From Megalobrama amblycephala (taxonomy: Eukaryota > Chordata > Actinopteri > Cypriniformes > Xenocyprididae), in NCBI RefSeq assembly GCF_018812025.1, contig NC_063057.1:20879138-20943137 (forward strand): DNA of 64,000 nt, given 5' to 3'. Position 1 is the stretch's first letter. Every line of letters begins with the position of its first letter. A model generated the notes under the pieces. It worked only from the letters and a program-made list of their open reading frames with translations, was not told the origin of the DNA and did not search any database. The position numbers were made by a program, and so were the translations under genes. Shown one piece after another: positions 25,257 through 37,493 of this stretch.

Positions 25257-26743
25257 AAAGCTAGCCTTTGGCATGGGACCACATGCTGGATTTTTATCTC
25301 AAGGGACTGAAAGTCACTGGGCCATACCAGGGGACGATGTGTGTGTGTGTGTGTAATCTCTTTAACAAGCGTAAGGCCCGTTTTTCTCTCAGCAGTGGAG
25401 TGAAACGTAAGACAGTACAGACAGACAGCTACAATTAAGATTAAACACACACACACAACACAGCTGGAGTCAAGAACTTCCTGTGTGAGCGCTAGCTAAT
25501 ATAAAAGTGCACAAACTCACCCACACACACACGCACGTGCACACACACAAAATGTGTGTTCTCAGCTGGGGTTAAGGGATAGAGGAGTTTGCAGACAGCC
25601 AGCGAGGCAGAACAACGAAGGATAAAAGGAAAGAAAAAGAGACAAGAGAGGAAAAAATACTAGATGCTAGCATGTTTAGCTTAGCTCAGCTATCACAGTG
25701 TCAGCCTAAAGAAGAAGAAAACACTTGAGGTAAAATGCGAACTCAAAGTGATATCCGTGTCCAAACGGCAAGAGATAAACGTCTGATCATTTCATGAGGT
25801 CTTAAAAGATTTAAGACCTAACCTAATTGTCATTTCCTGTCAGACATTATTTAAAAACAACAACACATTATAGGCCTATATAAGCACAAGTATAAATTTG
25901 TTGCCAGTACTCCAGTGCTGGAAATGTATTTGTCTTGTCTAATAATTACAAGCTCATTCACATTTAACATGTCAATATGAATGTGTCACAGTAAAAGGGA
26001 GGTCATCCTCTTCCCACAAATGTGGCTCATCCCACAAACCCTTTTAAACTGTGCCGTAAAATCCTAACAAATGATATCAGCATGTGGCCAAAGAGAGATT
26101 GTTTCCCTCTTGCGTGGATATGCCATCTCTCTCTCCCAAAGCAAAGCATCTGGAAAGACACTTCGTTCTTTTTAATAAAGGAGTGCAGTGAACATGAGGA
26201 GTGTTTCTCTGTAAATATGCATGAGGCTGCAGAATCCAGGCAGTTCAACAATAATCCTGCTCTACTGTTGACTGAGAATTTCATAAAGTAACACACACTC
26301 ACATATAAACAACATGGTGTGTTCATATGCAGCCAAGAGTGCCAAAATATATTTCCCACAGTGCATTTATAATGTAATATTCAGAGTTCCCAGATGCTAC
26401 ATGCTAAACTAAAACTAAAAACTTTGTATTTTATTCAAACTTTCAAGAGTTCAAGAGTGCTAGAATACAGTATTAGGAAGAGTCTGTCTTTGTGTATATG
26501 CAGCTTATAGTTTACAGTATGTGACTTATTTTTAGATTGTTTTGCAAAACTCTAAATTAACATTATCTGCTACCAAGTTTAGTGGTAAGGTCGATGCGGG
26601 ACTCGAGAAAACAGTATGAATGCCATAAATTATTCTCCTGAGACTTTAGCATTTATCACCTAGACGCAACCACAAAACACCCTTATGTTGATGCACAAAG
26701 AACTAACAGTTAGTGATATCTTGCTAGTTTTATTAACATTTTA
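24757..26743. other. Non-coding stretch with long CA microsatellite
   Basis: It contains the (CA)n tract at 25183-25254 and smaller ones nearby. No gene is recognised. From 26552 to 26600 a block (ATTATCTGCTACCAAGTTTA) is repeated just past the next element (27614-27650). Confidence 0.5.
25183..25254. repeat. (CA)36 microsatellite
   Basis: 72 bp of uninterrupted AC dinucleotides. Confidence 0.98.
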
Positions 26744-27613
26744 TTAAAGGGTTAATTCACCCAAAAATGAAAATTCTGTCATTTATTAATCACCCTCATG
26801 TCGTTCTAAACCCGTAAGACCTTCGTTCATCTTTGGAACACAAATTAAGATATTTTTGATAAAATCCGATGGCTCAGTGAGGCCTCTATTGACGGCAAGA
26901 TAATGAACACTTTACGATGTCCAGAAAGCTACTAAAGACATATTTAAAACAGTTCATGTGACTACAGTGGTTCAACCTTAATATTACGAAGCGATGAGAA
27001 TACTTTTTGTGCGGCAAAAAAACAACAAAAAAAAAACAACTTTATTCAACAATATCTAGTGGTGGGCAATTTCAAAACACTGCTTCATGAAGCTTTGAAG
27101 CATTACAAATCTTTTGTGTAACAAACTGCCAAAGTCACGTGATTTCAGTAAACGAGGCTTCGTTACGTCATAAGTGTTTCGAAATTTCAATGGTTCACCA
27201 CTGGGGGGCGTGACTTTGGCAGTTTGATACACGTTCAGAACCACTGATTCGAAACAAAAGATTCGTAAAGCTTCATGAAGCAGTATTTTGAAATCGTCCA
27301 TCACTAGATATTGTTGAATAAAGTCATTATTTTGTTTTTTTGGCGCACAAAAAGTATTCTCGCCGCTTAATAACATTAAGGTTGAACCACTGTACTCACG
27401 TGAACTTTTTTAAATACGTCTTTAGTAGCTTTCTGGGCATCTGAAAGTGTTAATTACCTTGCTGTCAATGGAGGCCTCACTGAGCCGTCGGATTTTATCA
27501 AAAATATCTTAATTTGTGTTCTGAAGATGAATGAAGGTCTTACGGGTGTGGAACGACATGAGGGTGAGTAATTAATGACAGAATTTTCATTTTTGGGTGA
27601 ACTAACCCTTTAA
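26744..27613. mobile_element. Foldback TTAA element (870 bp)
   Basis: TTAA stands at both ends. The ends read AGGGTTAATTCACCCAAAAA and TTTTTGGGTGAACTAACCC. The arms, each about 300 bp, are near-perfect reverse complements. The loop (about 27056-27305) itself folds: GTGGTGGGCAATTTCAAAAC pairs with its complement ending ATCACTAGATATT. Both layers are non-coding. Confidence 0.85.
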
Positions 27614-29416
27614 ATTAACATTTTCTGCTACCAAGTTTAGCTGGAAGGTTGATGATAACACATATCTTGCTAAATATTGTCCTCAAATCTGACAAAATAC
27701 ATAGGGATTTTGTATTTCTACAAATAATTATATAGTATTTACATAGGAATGTCCTCAGTTCATAAACAAAATAAAACTGATTATGTTTTTCAAATGAATT
27801 TTTTTTTTTTTTTTTAGCAGTTTGGTTCATGATGTTTGCATTTACGTTTCTGAGAGGAGAATGTGCTACTTTTGACAGCAAGGTGAAACATCCGTTTGCT
27901 AGTTACATTGGTAGAAGTGTGTGTGTGTGTGTGTGTGCGTGTGTGTGAGTGTGTGTGAGTGTGTGTGAGTGTGAAAGCTCTATGAATGGTTCCTGAAGTG
28001 CTCTCCTCAAACATAGCTGCAGCACATTCTCCTCTCTCAGAGCTAGCGTAGGAGGAAACCAGCACTGATATGCCTCTCTGGATTTCAACCTTATCATAGA
28101 AAACTGCCTACACACACAGAACGAGAGAGAGAGGGAGAGAGAGGGAGAGAGATGACAATAGGCTCTGTCTCTCTCTCAGACAGTCAGACGTTCAGGCCGG
28201 TTTTAATCACGGACATTCAGCGCGGCCTGAAAAGAGTCTCTGTCCTGAGCCCTGCACTCTCCTACGGCTTAAACAATGCACTGCACACACGCACACACAC
28301 AGATTCTCATTAAAATCCTGTGACCATTTCCCAATTGCCTCAACCAGCCAAATGGGGGGGCGGGGGATTGGGGGTGATCTGTTTCTGTGTCTCACACAAA
28401 CATACACACTCACATAAAATTCAGAATAGCTAGAAATACGAAAGTAGCATATCAGGAAACACCGGTAAATTTTACGTCTCAAATGTTGCTCAGGAGATTA
28501 AGAGCTCAGAAGGTCTCAAATGTTTCTCCTGAACAAGTGAGACATACAAAAAGAGTATCAAAAATATATAATTAAACTGGATATCATAGCTCAGATCTTC
28601 AAAAATCTTTGTTGAGAAATAATTGAGTTCATCTCAGATTTTTTTTAATTTTTTTTTTTTTATTGTCTCTGGTGATTCTTTTGAAACTCAACATATGTAA
28701 GTCTACCAGGTTTTTTTTCTAAGAGTTTCAATTCGCTCTCCATGGAACCTCACTGCTTTCTTTGAGAAACTATTGAGACATTAAAGAGATTTTTCTTTTG
28801 TACAGGAAATGTAAGGTTTCTGTTTGTCAGGGACAGTGTTATTCGGGCCACAGGAAGTACACTCTCGACTTTTATCTCTCGCTGTCTCATTCTTCCAAGC
28901 ATCTATTGTTCTGCCTGCATTCATTTCCCTGTCTGTCTCTCTCTCTCTCCTTCAGCTGTAATTGTGATGGGTGAGCTGATAATTGTAATTACGTTCTCTA
29001 GGTAGAGTGTGTGTGCGTGTGTGAGGGGAGGGGGTTTAACTTCAAGGGGTGCAGACCCATCTGGGTAGCTCACGTAGCCTCCTAAAATGTCAGACTGTGG
29101 AACAATATTGGTAACGCACGCAGACACACACATACACAGACAGCATAATGGGTACACCGACTAGACGGCGGAGGGCAGTGCATCGCCACACTGACTCGAG
29201 CCAATAATCCAGAACTTTAGTGGAGAGCAGCGGATCCGACGCACACACTCATCAAATGTTGTCTTCACCTTCAGCCTGCACTGCCACATCACTTCCTCCA
29301 CCTCTTCCTCATTACTCTGAGCTTTCACAAGACCAGAGTACACAACTAACTAACTGAAAACAACAAATATACACTCACAGGAACATATTTGTAATTGATT
29401 TTTTCTTTAAAATGAC
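27614..29416. other. Non-coding stretch with GT and GA tracts
   Basis: GT-rich microsatellite at 27918-27972 and GA-rich tract at 28124-28152. No gene recognised. Confidence 0.5.
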
Positions 29417-29444
29417 ATGTCTGTCTGTCTGTCTGTCTGTCTGC

Positions 29445-29530
<86 letters not shown>

Positions 29531-29783
29531 GTTTGTCTGTCTGTTGTCTGTCTATCTGTGTCTATCTGTCTGTGTGTCTATCTGTCTGTCTGTCATCTGT
29601 GTCTATCCATCTGTCTGTCTGTGTGTCTATCTGTCTGTCATCTGTGTCTATCTGTCTGTCATCTGTCTGTCTGTCTGTCTGTCTGTCTATCCATCTGTCT
29701 GCCTATCTATCTGTCTGTCTGTTGTCTATATGTCTGTCTTTCGTCTGTGTCTATCTGTCTGTCTGTCATCTGTCTGTCTGTTG

Positions 29784-29834
<51 letters not shown>

Positions 29835-29866
29835 GTCAGTCTGTCCGTCTGTCCGTCCGTCTGTTC

Positions 29867-29949
<83 letters not shown>

Positions 29950-29986
29950 AGTCTGTCCGTCTGTCCGTCCGTCCGTCCGTCTGTTC

Positions 29987-30054
<68 letters not shown>

Positions 30055-30157
30055 GTCTGTCTGTGTGTCATCTGTCTGTATGTCATCTGTATGTCTGTCT
30101 GTCTATCTATCTACCTATCTATCCATCTGTCAGTCAGTCAGTCTGTCCATCTGTTTC

Positions 30158-30228
<71 letters not shown>

Positions 30229-30275
30229 GTCATCTGTCTATCTGTCTGTCTGTATGTCATCTGTATGTCTGTCTG

Positions 30276-30318
<43 letters not shown>

Positions 30319-30384
30319 GTCTGTCTGTCTGTCATCTGTCTATTCATCTGTCTGTCTGTCATCTGTCTATCTGTATGTATGTCA

Positions 30385-30423
<39 letters not shown>

Positions 30424-30447
30424 GTCTGTCTGTCATCTGTCTATTCA

Positions 30448-30485
<38 letters not shown>

Positions 30486-30556
30486 ATCTGTCAGTCAGTC
30501 TGTCCGTCCGTTCATCTATCTATCTGTCTGTCTGTGTGTCTAACAGTCTGTCTGTG

Positions 30557-30589
<33 letters not shown>

Positions 30590-30816
30590 GTCTGTCTGTC
30601 TGTCGTCTGTCTATTCATCTGTCTGTCTGTCATCTGTCTATCTGTCTGTCTATCTATCTATCTGTCAGTCTGTCCATCCATTTGTCTATCTGTCTGTCTG
30701 TCTGTCTGTCATCTGTCTATTCATCTGTTTATCTGTCTGTCTGTATGTCATCTGTATGTCTGTCTGTCTGTCTATCTATCTGTCTGCCATGTGTCTATTC
30801 ATCTGTCTGTCTGTCA

Positions 30817-30847
<31 letters not shown>

Positions 30848-31086
30848 GTCAGTCAGTCAGTCCGTCCGTCCGTCCGTCCATTCATCTATCTATCTGTCTG
30901 TTTGTGTGTCTAACAGTCTGTCTGTGTGTCTGTCTGTCTATTCATCTGTCTGTCTGTCATCTGTCTATCTGTCTGTCTGTCGTCTGTCTATTCATCTGTC
31001 TGTCTGTATGTCATCTGTATGTCTGTCTGTCTGTCTATCTATCTGTCTGCCATGTGTCTATTCATCTGTCTGTCTGTCATCTGTCA

Positions 31087-31120
<34 letters not shown>

Positions 31121-31405
31121 AGTCAGTCAGTCAGTCAGTCCGTCCGTCCATTCATCTATCTATCTGTCTGTCTGTGTGTCTAACAGTCTGTCTGTGTGTC
31201 TGTCTGTCTATTCATCTGTCTGTCTGTCATCTGTCTATCTGTCTGTCTGTCGTCTGTCTATTCATCTGTCTGTCTGTCATCTGTCTATCTATCTATCTAT
31301 CTTTCTATCAGTCTGTCCATCCATTCGTCTATCTGTCTGTCTGTGTGTCTATCTGTCTGTCTATCATCTGTCTATTCATCTGTCTGTCTGTATGTCGTCT
31401 GTATG

Positions 31406-31480
<75 letters not shown>

Positions 31481-31497
31481 GTTCTTCTGTCTCTCTG
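29417..31497 (+). repeat. GATA/GACA (Bkm-like) compound microsatellite, ~2.1 kb
   Basis: On the plus strand the array is built of CTAT and CTGT tetramers, i.e. GATA and GACA on the minus strand, with periodic variants (TCATCTG, TCCGTCCG, TCTATTCATC). Pure CTAT runs dominate the ends and middle. In the 3' half a higher-order unit recurs: GTCTAACAGTCTGTCTGTG has its TAACAG at 30541, 30911 and 31181. Tetramers of this kind have no stop in any plus-strand frame, which explains ORFs of up to 717 codons; they are not genes. Confidence 0.97.
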
Positions 31498-33667
31498 TAT
31501 TTGTGACTAGATGCCTACCTAGGAAGACAGAGAGAGACAGATATATTGTAGGTCATTTATTCTAGATGTGTTTACTCAGTTAAGGATCTTATCCTTTTGG
31601 TTGCTGTGCGGTGCCCAGACCTGTTGGGTAGGAGTGACGTGCACGGCCGTGTGCATCTGAGGCTGGTACAGGTGCAGAGATCAGCATGGAATGCCGTTCA
31701 TCTGCGCCGCCCGTCTGTGCGCCACTGTCTGCAGCCAGCCGCTAATGCCGGGGATAAGGGACAGGCTAACGGCATGAGCCACCCACCCACACACACGCGC
31801 GCACAGAAAAGCCACTCAGCCAGATAATTACGGATGCGTCCTGGGCAGAGGCTTAAACACACACTCGGAGCCGTTGCTGCTAACAGCGTTCATTAAAACC
31901 AACACTTGCAAAGGTCAGAGGTCACCCACTGCTAAAGACGGATGCTTGCCACTCCATTGCCTCTCTACCAGCGCTACCCTCTCTCTCTCTGGCCTAAAAA
32001 CAATTTGATTTCTCACTTTACTAAAATAGGAGAAAGACAGAATGATGTAAAAAGACAACAAGAAAACGAGTTTACCTGCCATCGGGCGCAAGAACACCAA
32101 GTGTCGTGTTTAAATATGCCTCTAATCAAATCATCTCCCCCGCCTGCCTCTCCACTAATTCAATAAAGGCAACAACTTGTCATTGTTATTTAAAGTAATT
32201 TTCAATGTAATCAAGTGGTATTAATAAGCATGCTGCCTCTCATTACCGACTCAACCTGCCTTCCGAAGCGCGCAGAGCGCAGTGTGTGCGTGTCAGCGTG
32301 ACAGAGAGGCTGTTGTGTGCCTGTATGTGTGTGTTAGAACATTATGCATGTGCTTGTGACTCATTGTGTGTGTGTGTGTCTGTGTGGGCGGACATGAGTT
32401 CCATGGTATTTTTGTTCTTGTTGCTTGCAGTGACAGAACGGAGTTGCATCTCTTGGCTTGGTTTTTTTCGCAAGACATTTGCACAAAAGTTAGAGAAATG
32501 TAAAAAGTTGCGGAGGTGAACACATGACAAAGATTAAACGGTAGATAGATAGATAGATTGATAGATAGACAGAACACTATTATCCTATCATGTTTTTTGA
32601 CATTTACATGTAACAAAATTACATCAATTCATCAAGTTCTTTTGTAAATGGAAAAACGCATTTAATGCGAAAGAAACTGAAATAAATCTGCAAGTCTATT
32701 GTTCAAACAACATCAGTGTTAAAAATGCATCAAGCCCTTATGAAGGAAAAGTAGGATCATGACAGAGTGATCCTGCAGAGAGCTGAGCCCTAAAAAGAAA
32801 TGAAGCACGTCGGAAATTTCCACTGCATGGATCATAAGAAAGATGCGATATCGTTACGATGCATCATATTCAGACGCAATCCAAGATGATGTATTTGAAC
32901 CAGGCAGAAATTATTGCAAGCGGGCGGCGAGATGTTCAGAGGTGTTGATTCGGTAGAAACTTGAAGAAACGCATACGCTGGAGATTTTGTTTGCGCAGCA
33001 CGTCAAAGTTGCACCCGGAAAAATCAACTTAATAGATAGCAAAGTTATTTCTGGATGCATTTTATCTGCTCTATCTCTGTCAGTTTTCTCAGACCTTTAC
33101 TCAAATAAAGGATGACAGAAGAAAGGGGTTTGAACTAAAGGAGAAATAATGAGAAAGTTAATCGGATACAACACAAACACACACACACACAAGTGTGTGC
33201 TCATTAGACAACAGTGTTCTGGGTTATCTGGTGGCTTCATTAGGCTGTAAAGAATGCCACTGAGTACCCTAGAGCCACATAAGAAAGAGAGAACCGTAAA
33301 GAGAAGCAAAAGAAAGACAGGAAAACTTAAGCTGGTCTTTATTAAGGTGATCCAGCAGCTGCTCCTCTGGCTAATCTAGAGCTTCGTCACTAATAAAGAA
33401 GAAAAAGACAAATAGCGATCCATCACACATCAGCCCCTTCTCTCCGGCTCTGAACAGAAGATTATGCCCTGAACGGCTCTGGGGTGGAACCGTGATTGTG
33501 AGTGTCAGTCAGTGAGAAAGAAAAGGAACATACTGACTAATAGTGCTACATCGATCGGGAAATGTCTACTTAAATGCAGCAGTAGTCTGTCACCTACACA
33601 GTAAGCCTATTAAAACAGGACTGTACAAGTGTGTCTGTGTCCTAGTATGTATCAGTACAGGATTTGC

Positions 33668-33703
<36 letters not shown>

Positions 33704-34619
33704 GGATGTGCATGTATGTGCATTTTGGTGCATTCCGAGCCGTGACCTGCTTATCGGAATAAATAATTGACCAAAAATAACACTTCTCAGAGAGCACAGC
33801 GTGTCATCTTTATACCCTTGATCTATTTTCATAATTCAGTGTGGAATACAGCGGCGCCCCAATTTACAACAACCCAGAATCCTGAACTATATATGAAGAT
33901 CCAGAGTATTTATAGTTCGCTCTTCATACCCTCATTACAAATATGTTCATGAACACTTTTAAAGTGACATTAGAAATTCTGACTGAACCTCTTATTTATT
34001 TGGTAAAAACATCAGGGATGGAGCTTATGAATTCAACATATTTATTTGATATAATGCAAATTAGCACAAAAAATGGTGAATAACTTTTAAAAACATATAA
34101 TATAATTTTTTTGGGGTCATATGCTGTCCTCTAAAAGTGTGCAGGCTTCCGAGAACTAAAGCGGAACAATTTGACATCATGACATGCTTTCTGTGGTTTC
34201 AGTTACCCTTCTGTACTTCCTCAAAAACTCAGAGAACTGAGTTTACACAATGCCTGTCTCAAATCCTAGTCATCTGCTTATTTAACCGTTTGAAAGCAGG
34301 TATCATGCCCAAAAATGTCAATAAATGTCCATAGATAACGGTTATAGTCAGCTGTCTATAATGCCCAGTCTTGGTAGCTGAGTTTTGAGAAACACCTGAT
34401 AAATATCCAAGAGTGTTTAACTAAAGAAACCGACTTTAAAGACGTGCATTTGTTGGAGATGCGCAACACCATGTCATATCAAGATCCTAATTGGGTCTTT
34501 ACAAAAAAAGAAGTAAAAGAAAAGAGAGAAAAAAAGAAAAGACAGAGAACTGCCTGAAATGTCAAGTCGATTGACTTAAAGTGCATAAATGAACTACTCT
34601 ATACAAATCTGGCAGCGAT
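31498..34619. other. Non-coding stretch, candidate CNEs, A-run
   Basis: No exon is recognised. 31590-32260 is a low-repeat region listed separately. There is a small GATA tract at 32543-32570 and a 30-nt A-run near 33670-33699. Confidence 0.45.
31590..32260. promoter_or_regulatory. Candidate conserved non-coding block
   Basis: The first half is GC-richer with few repeats. The second (32150-32250) has homeodomain-like words such as CTAATTCAATAAAGG, ATTTAAAGTAATTTTC and GTGGTATTAATAAGC. About 2.7-3.4 kb downstream of the candidate exon start in its transcriptional direction, so an intronic enhancer is possible. Inference only. Confidence 0.27.
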
Positions 34620-35215
34620 GCGCACGGCATCTTCTCAGCATCAGCACCATCATCCCGCATCACAGATGAGATTAGATGAGACGCGCCCGGTCTGATAAGC
34701 CTCCTCATTCCCGGTGTGTTCGGGGGAGGGCTTGGTCCCTCAAAGGGTTAACAGGACACTCCATGCGTCAGACACATGACAGTATATGTGCGAACTCAAG
34801 GAAAAAAAAGTCCCACACACACTTTTTCGAGTCGAAATGGCACACGCAGCCGTGCGCAATTCTCACAACATTTGTGTTGGAGTCGAGCGGAGCGGAAGAG
34901 CGCGTGCTCAGCGCGGGGAGATGGAGACACTCGGCGCTCTCCACATGCATGTTCGGGTCGGGTCTTACCTTAACACGTTCCAGCTCTTGAGAGGGTCCAG
35001 GTCTGAGATTATAGAGACCATGCTTGAGGCTCGGGCAGTTCGGGCTTTGCTCGGACAGAATGCGGTTGACTGAGTGAGTGAGTGAGCGCTGTTACTCCGA
35101 CTGTCTCTCTGCACTGCTCTGAGTGTGATAAGCGCTGAGAACAGGCTCTCTTTCCTCCGCCCCTCACAATCACTCCAGCTCTGCCTCTCTCGCTCTCTCT
35201 CTCTCACCGCCTCAT
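34620..35215 (-). promoter_or_regulatory. CpG-rich block around candidate gene start
   Basis: Visibly enriched in CpG compared with the AT-rich, CpG-poor surroundings (for example GTCGAGCGGAGCGGAAGAGC, GCGCGGGGAG). It contains the candidate minus-strand exon, and the pyrimidine-rich/GA-rich part at 35160-35215 would be its upstream flank or 5' UTR. No TATA box is evident. CpG-island promoters typically lack one. The transcription start was not determined. Confidence 0.5.
34969..35021 (-). CDS. Candidate first coding exon of an unidentified gene (partial)
   Basis: On the minus strand an ATG at 35021 has A at -3 and G at +4 (strong Kozak). It opens 17 codons plus two bases, MVSIISDLDPLKSWNVL, followed by AG|GTAAGA, a textbook splice donor with GT at 34968-34967. 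Without splicing the frame stops immediately in that donor (TAA). The surrounding CpG-rich DNA fits a gene start. I do not recognise the peptide, and it has no obvious signal sequence. An in-frame upstream ATG at 35207 would give a longer, low-complexity N-terminus (RERERERQ), which I consider 5' UTR. No downstream exon was identified at lower coordinates, so the gene would have a long first intron. A chance ORF beside a GTAAGA remains possible. Confidence 0.5.
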
Positions 35216-36994
35216 CTCTACGAACCTCTGTGTAATATCCGACTCAACGTATGCAACCTTTTCCGTACACACGGCATAGGCCTGCATCAGAATGATTACC
35301 TGGAAATTTTATGCCTCTTGTAAATTTTTAAAAGAGGATTTTATGGACAGATTTCTAGAACTCTGTGTTACGAGACTAAGTGCCAACGAAACTAAAATGT
35401 CATTCTGTTCTCCACTTTAAAAACTAAATGCCAGAGTCAAAATGGGTAAGTAGGCTTAGGTGTACTTAACTTACAATAAAGCATTTCATACAGTGTTCTT
35501 AATATGTTCTGTATAGCACTAACAGGCCTAATAACAAAGTATACAAATTGCTCCAAAAAGTAATTACATATTATTTACATTGTTATGCATTCATTAGTAT
35601 TGTTCTTTAGGCTATATAAAGAACATACGCCCCGCCCCTTTTCAGCGCCGCGCTCGTTGTCTTTTGACTTCCGGTTTGTATTTCCACAGCGATCTTATGT
35701 ATTTATGAATGAACTGCTCATTTTAAAATCTTTCCGGGCAACTGACATTTGTTAAGACACCTGCTTTAAACATTACAATGCTCATGATAACTCTCATTAA
35801 CTCTACAACAGGTAAATCCACTTCACCAGCAAATTATTCTTCAACAGCGATGCCATAGAAATGTAGCCTACAGTGCTAACGCAAAACGGAAGTTCAAAGA
35901 CAATATTCTAAAGATGGCGGCGCGCTTGTTTCTCTGGAAAATAAGGTCTATACCAGGTGTAGACACTTTAAAATGTGAAATAAATGGCTAATTGTGCCAA
36001 ACAAACTGTTTTCCTACTAAAAGTTTAGTCAAAAAGTTTTGTAGTAAGTGTACCCCTCTTCTGACACTTGTTCACTATGTTCTTAATACTGTCAACTGCT
36101 GTAGAATCCCAGGTCTCTGTCATTAAAAAAGCCTATTGAAGCATATTCAGTACCTTATAACATAATTAGTACATTTTGTTGCAAACTGTAAGAATGGCCA
36201 AGAACACTTATTTGCATAACAGGTTTTTTGGAACATTTTCATCTTTAAATGGCCATCTTAAAATGGAAGTGTTGCTTCGTCATAAACTATAACAAGAAGA
36301 AGAAGAAGAAGAAAAACGGTTAGGTCTGTGAGTCAAATGAGTAGACAGACACCGATTCCACGTGACATTATTTTATCTAACACGGCTTACTTCCTGTTTG
36401 ACGCATCACCACATCCTGTTTTAGGGCTACCACCTTGTCATGCTCTTTAACTGCAGATAAACTAACACACATATACTATGTTAATTCAGATTAATAAAGG
36501 TAAAACTACTTGAAGGGTTTGTTTTAATGTAAACTCTGCTCAGTTTTCTTATACATTGTTTGTAGGCATGTGTGAAAGAAAGAAAGTTAACACATGCACG
36601 AAACTCGAGTTTCCTGTGTATTTCTTGCTCAATATCATCAGGTCAGAGTTCTCCTACTGGCTTGTTTTTACTGTAGAAGGGGCAGAAAGTCAAAAAAAAA
36701 AAAAAAAAAAAAAAAATCAATCCTATCTAAAAAATAACAGTTCTTTTCATGTTAATGTGAATGTTTGTAAGAGCCAAACATACTCAATTAAAAAAATATA
36801 TTTAAACCTCTGACCAACCCAAAATAGGCCACTATGTTTGAGGATGGTTCTGTTCTCTTGAAATTAAGAGGACGGATGCATTAAAGCAAAGCAATAGAGA
36901 CATAATTAGTTTCAGTTCCAGTATGTCTGCAACATATTCAACATTTTTGAGGCTGTTGAATTCACAATGACACTATATGACAGTAAGAACACAG
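35216..36994. other. Non-coding stretch upstream of the CpG block
   Basis: It includes an inverted-repeat element (about 35640-35935, listed separately), an AAG tract (36296-36314) and an A-run (36692-36716). No other gene is recognised. Confidence 0.45.
35640..35935. repeat. Inverted-repeat segment with CpG-rich ends
   Basis: GTTGTCTTTTGACTTCCGG (about 35656) is matched inverted by GGAAGTTCAAAGACAATATT (about 35889). The ends GCGCCGCGCTCG and GGCGGCGCGCTTG also pair. This is probably a small transposon-derived repeat rather than a second promoter, although it is CpG-containing. Confidence 0.45.
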
Positions 36995-37330
36995 TTAACT
37001 CTTTCCCCACCAGAATATGATGTTTAAGTTGCCAGCCAGCACCAGCATTTTTGATCATATTCACAAATCTTTCATGGCCCCCAGAATATTTTGTTATATG
37101 AATATGTAAACAGTGAATATATCAAAAGAAATAACAGAACCTCTGCATTAAAAAAAAAAAAAGTCTAGCTTTGATTAACACTTGATTGTGGCTTAGTTAA
37201 AAAAAAAAAAAAAAAAAAAAAGCATTTCGAACAAGTAGCTGAGAAAATTGCATTTTTGTCAAAGACGTCGTCTGGATCAGATTCAGAATGATGATCAAAA
37301 CATGAATTATCATAGATCGAGTCCATCAAC
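36995..37330 (+). mobile_element. TTAACTCTTTCCC repeat family, copy 2 (partial)
   Basis: It starts TTAACTCTTTCCCCACCAGA and shares AAGTTGCCAGCCAGC and CATGAATTATCATAGATCGA with copy 1 (22124-22840). It is internally shorter and contains two A-runs. Its right end is undefined. Confidence 0.6.
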
Positions 37331-37493
37331 ACAAAGCTTGCACAGTTATATACCTTTTTGTTGTCGACATTTTTCTCAACAACGTTAGGCAGGTTTGATT
37401 TATATGCTGTTGAATGTTTGCCGATCACGTTAGCTTACTTGTGAGTCAACAACTTCTATCCACTCCTTCTGGTTTATGCAGATCTTCTTCATG

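Noticed and set aside
29412..31565. ORFs of up to 717 codons on the plus strand
   Set aside because: They are translations of CTAT/CTGT tetramers, which have no stop in any plus frame; three frames are open at once. Microsatellite, not a gene.
34786..35073. 95-codon plus-strand ORF over the CpG block
   Set aside because: No domain or splice support, and it opposes the better-supported minus-strand ATG plus donor.
35640..35935. Second CpG-rich promoter upstream of the candidate exon
   Set aside because: The CpG-rich ends pair as inverted repeats, which fits a repeat element better than a promoter.
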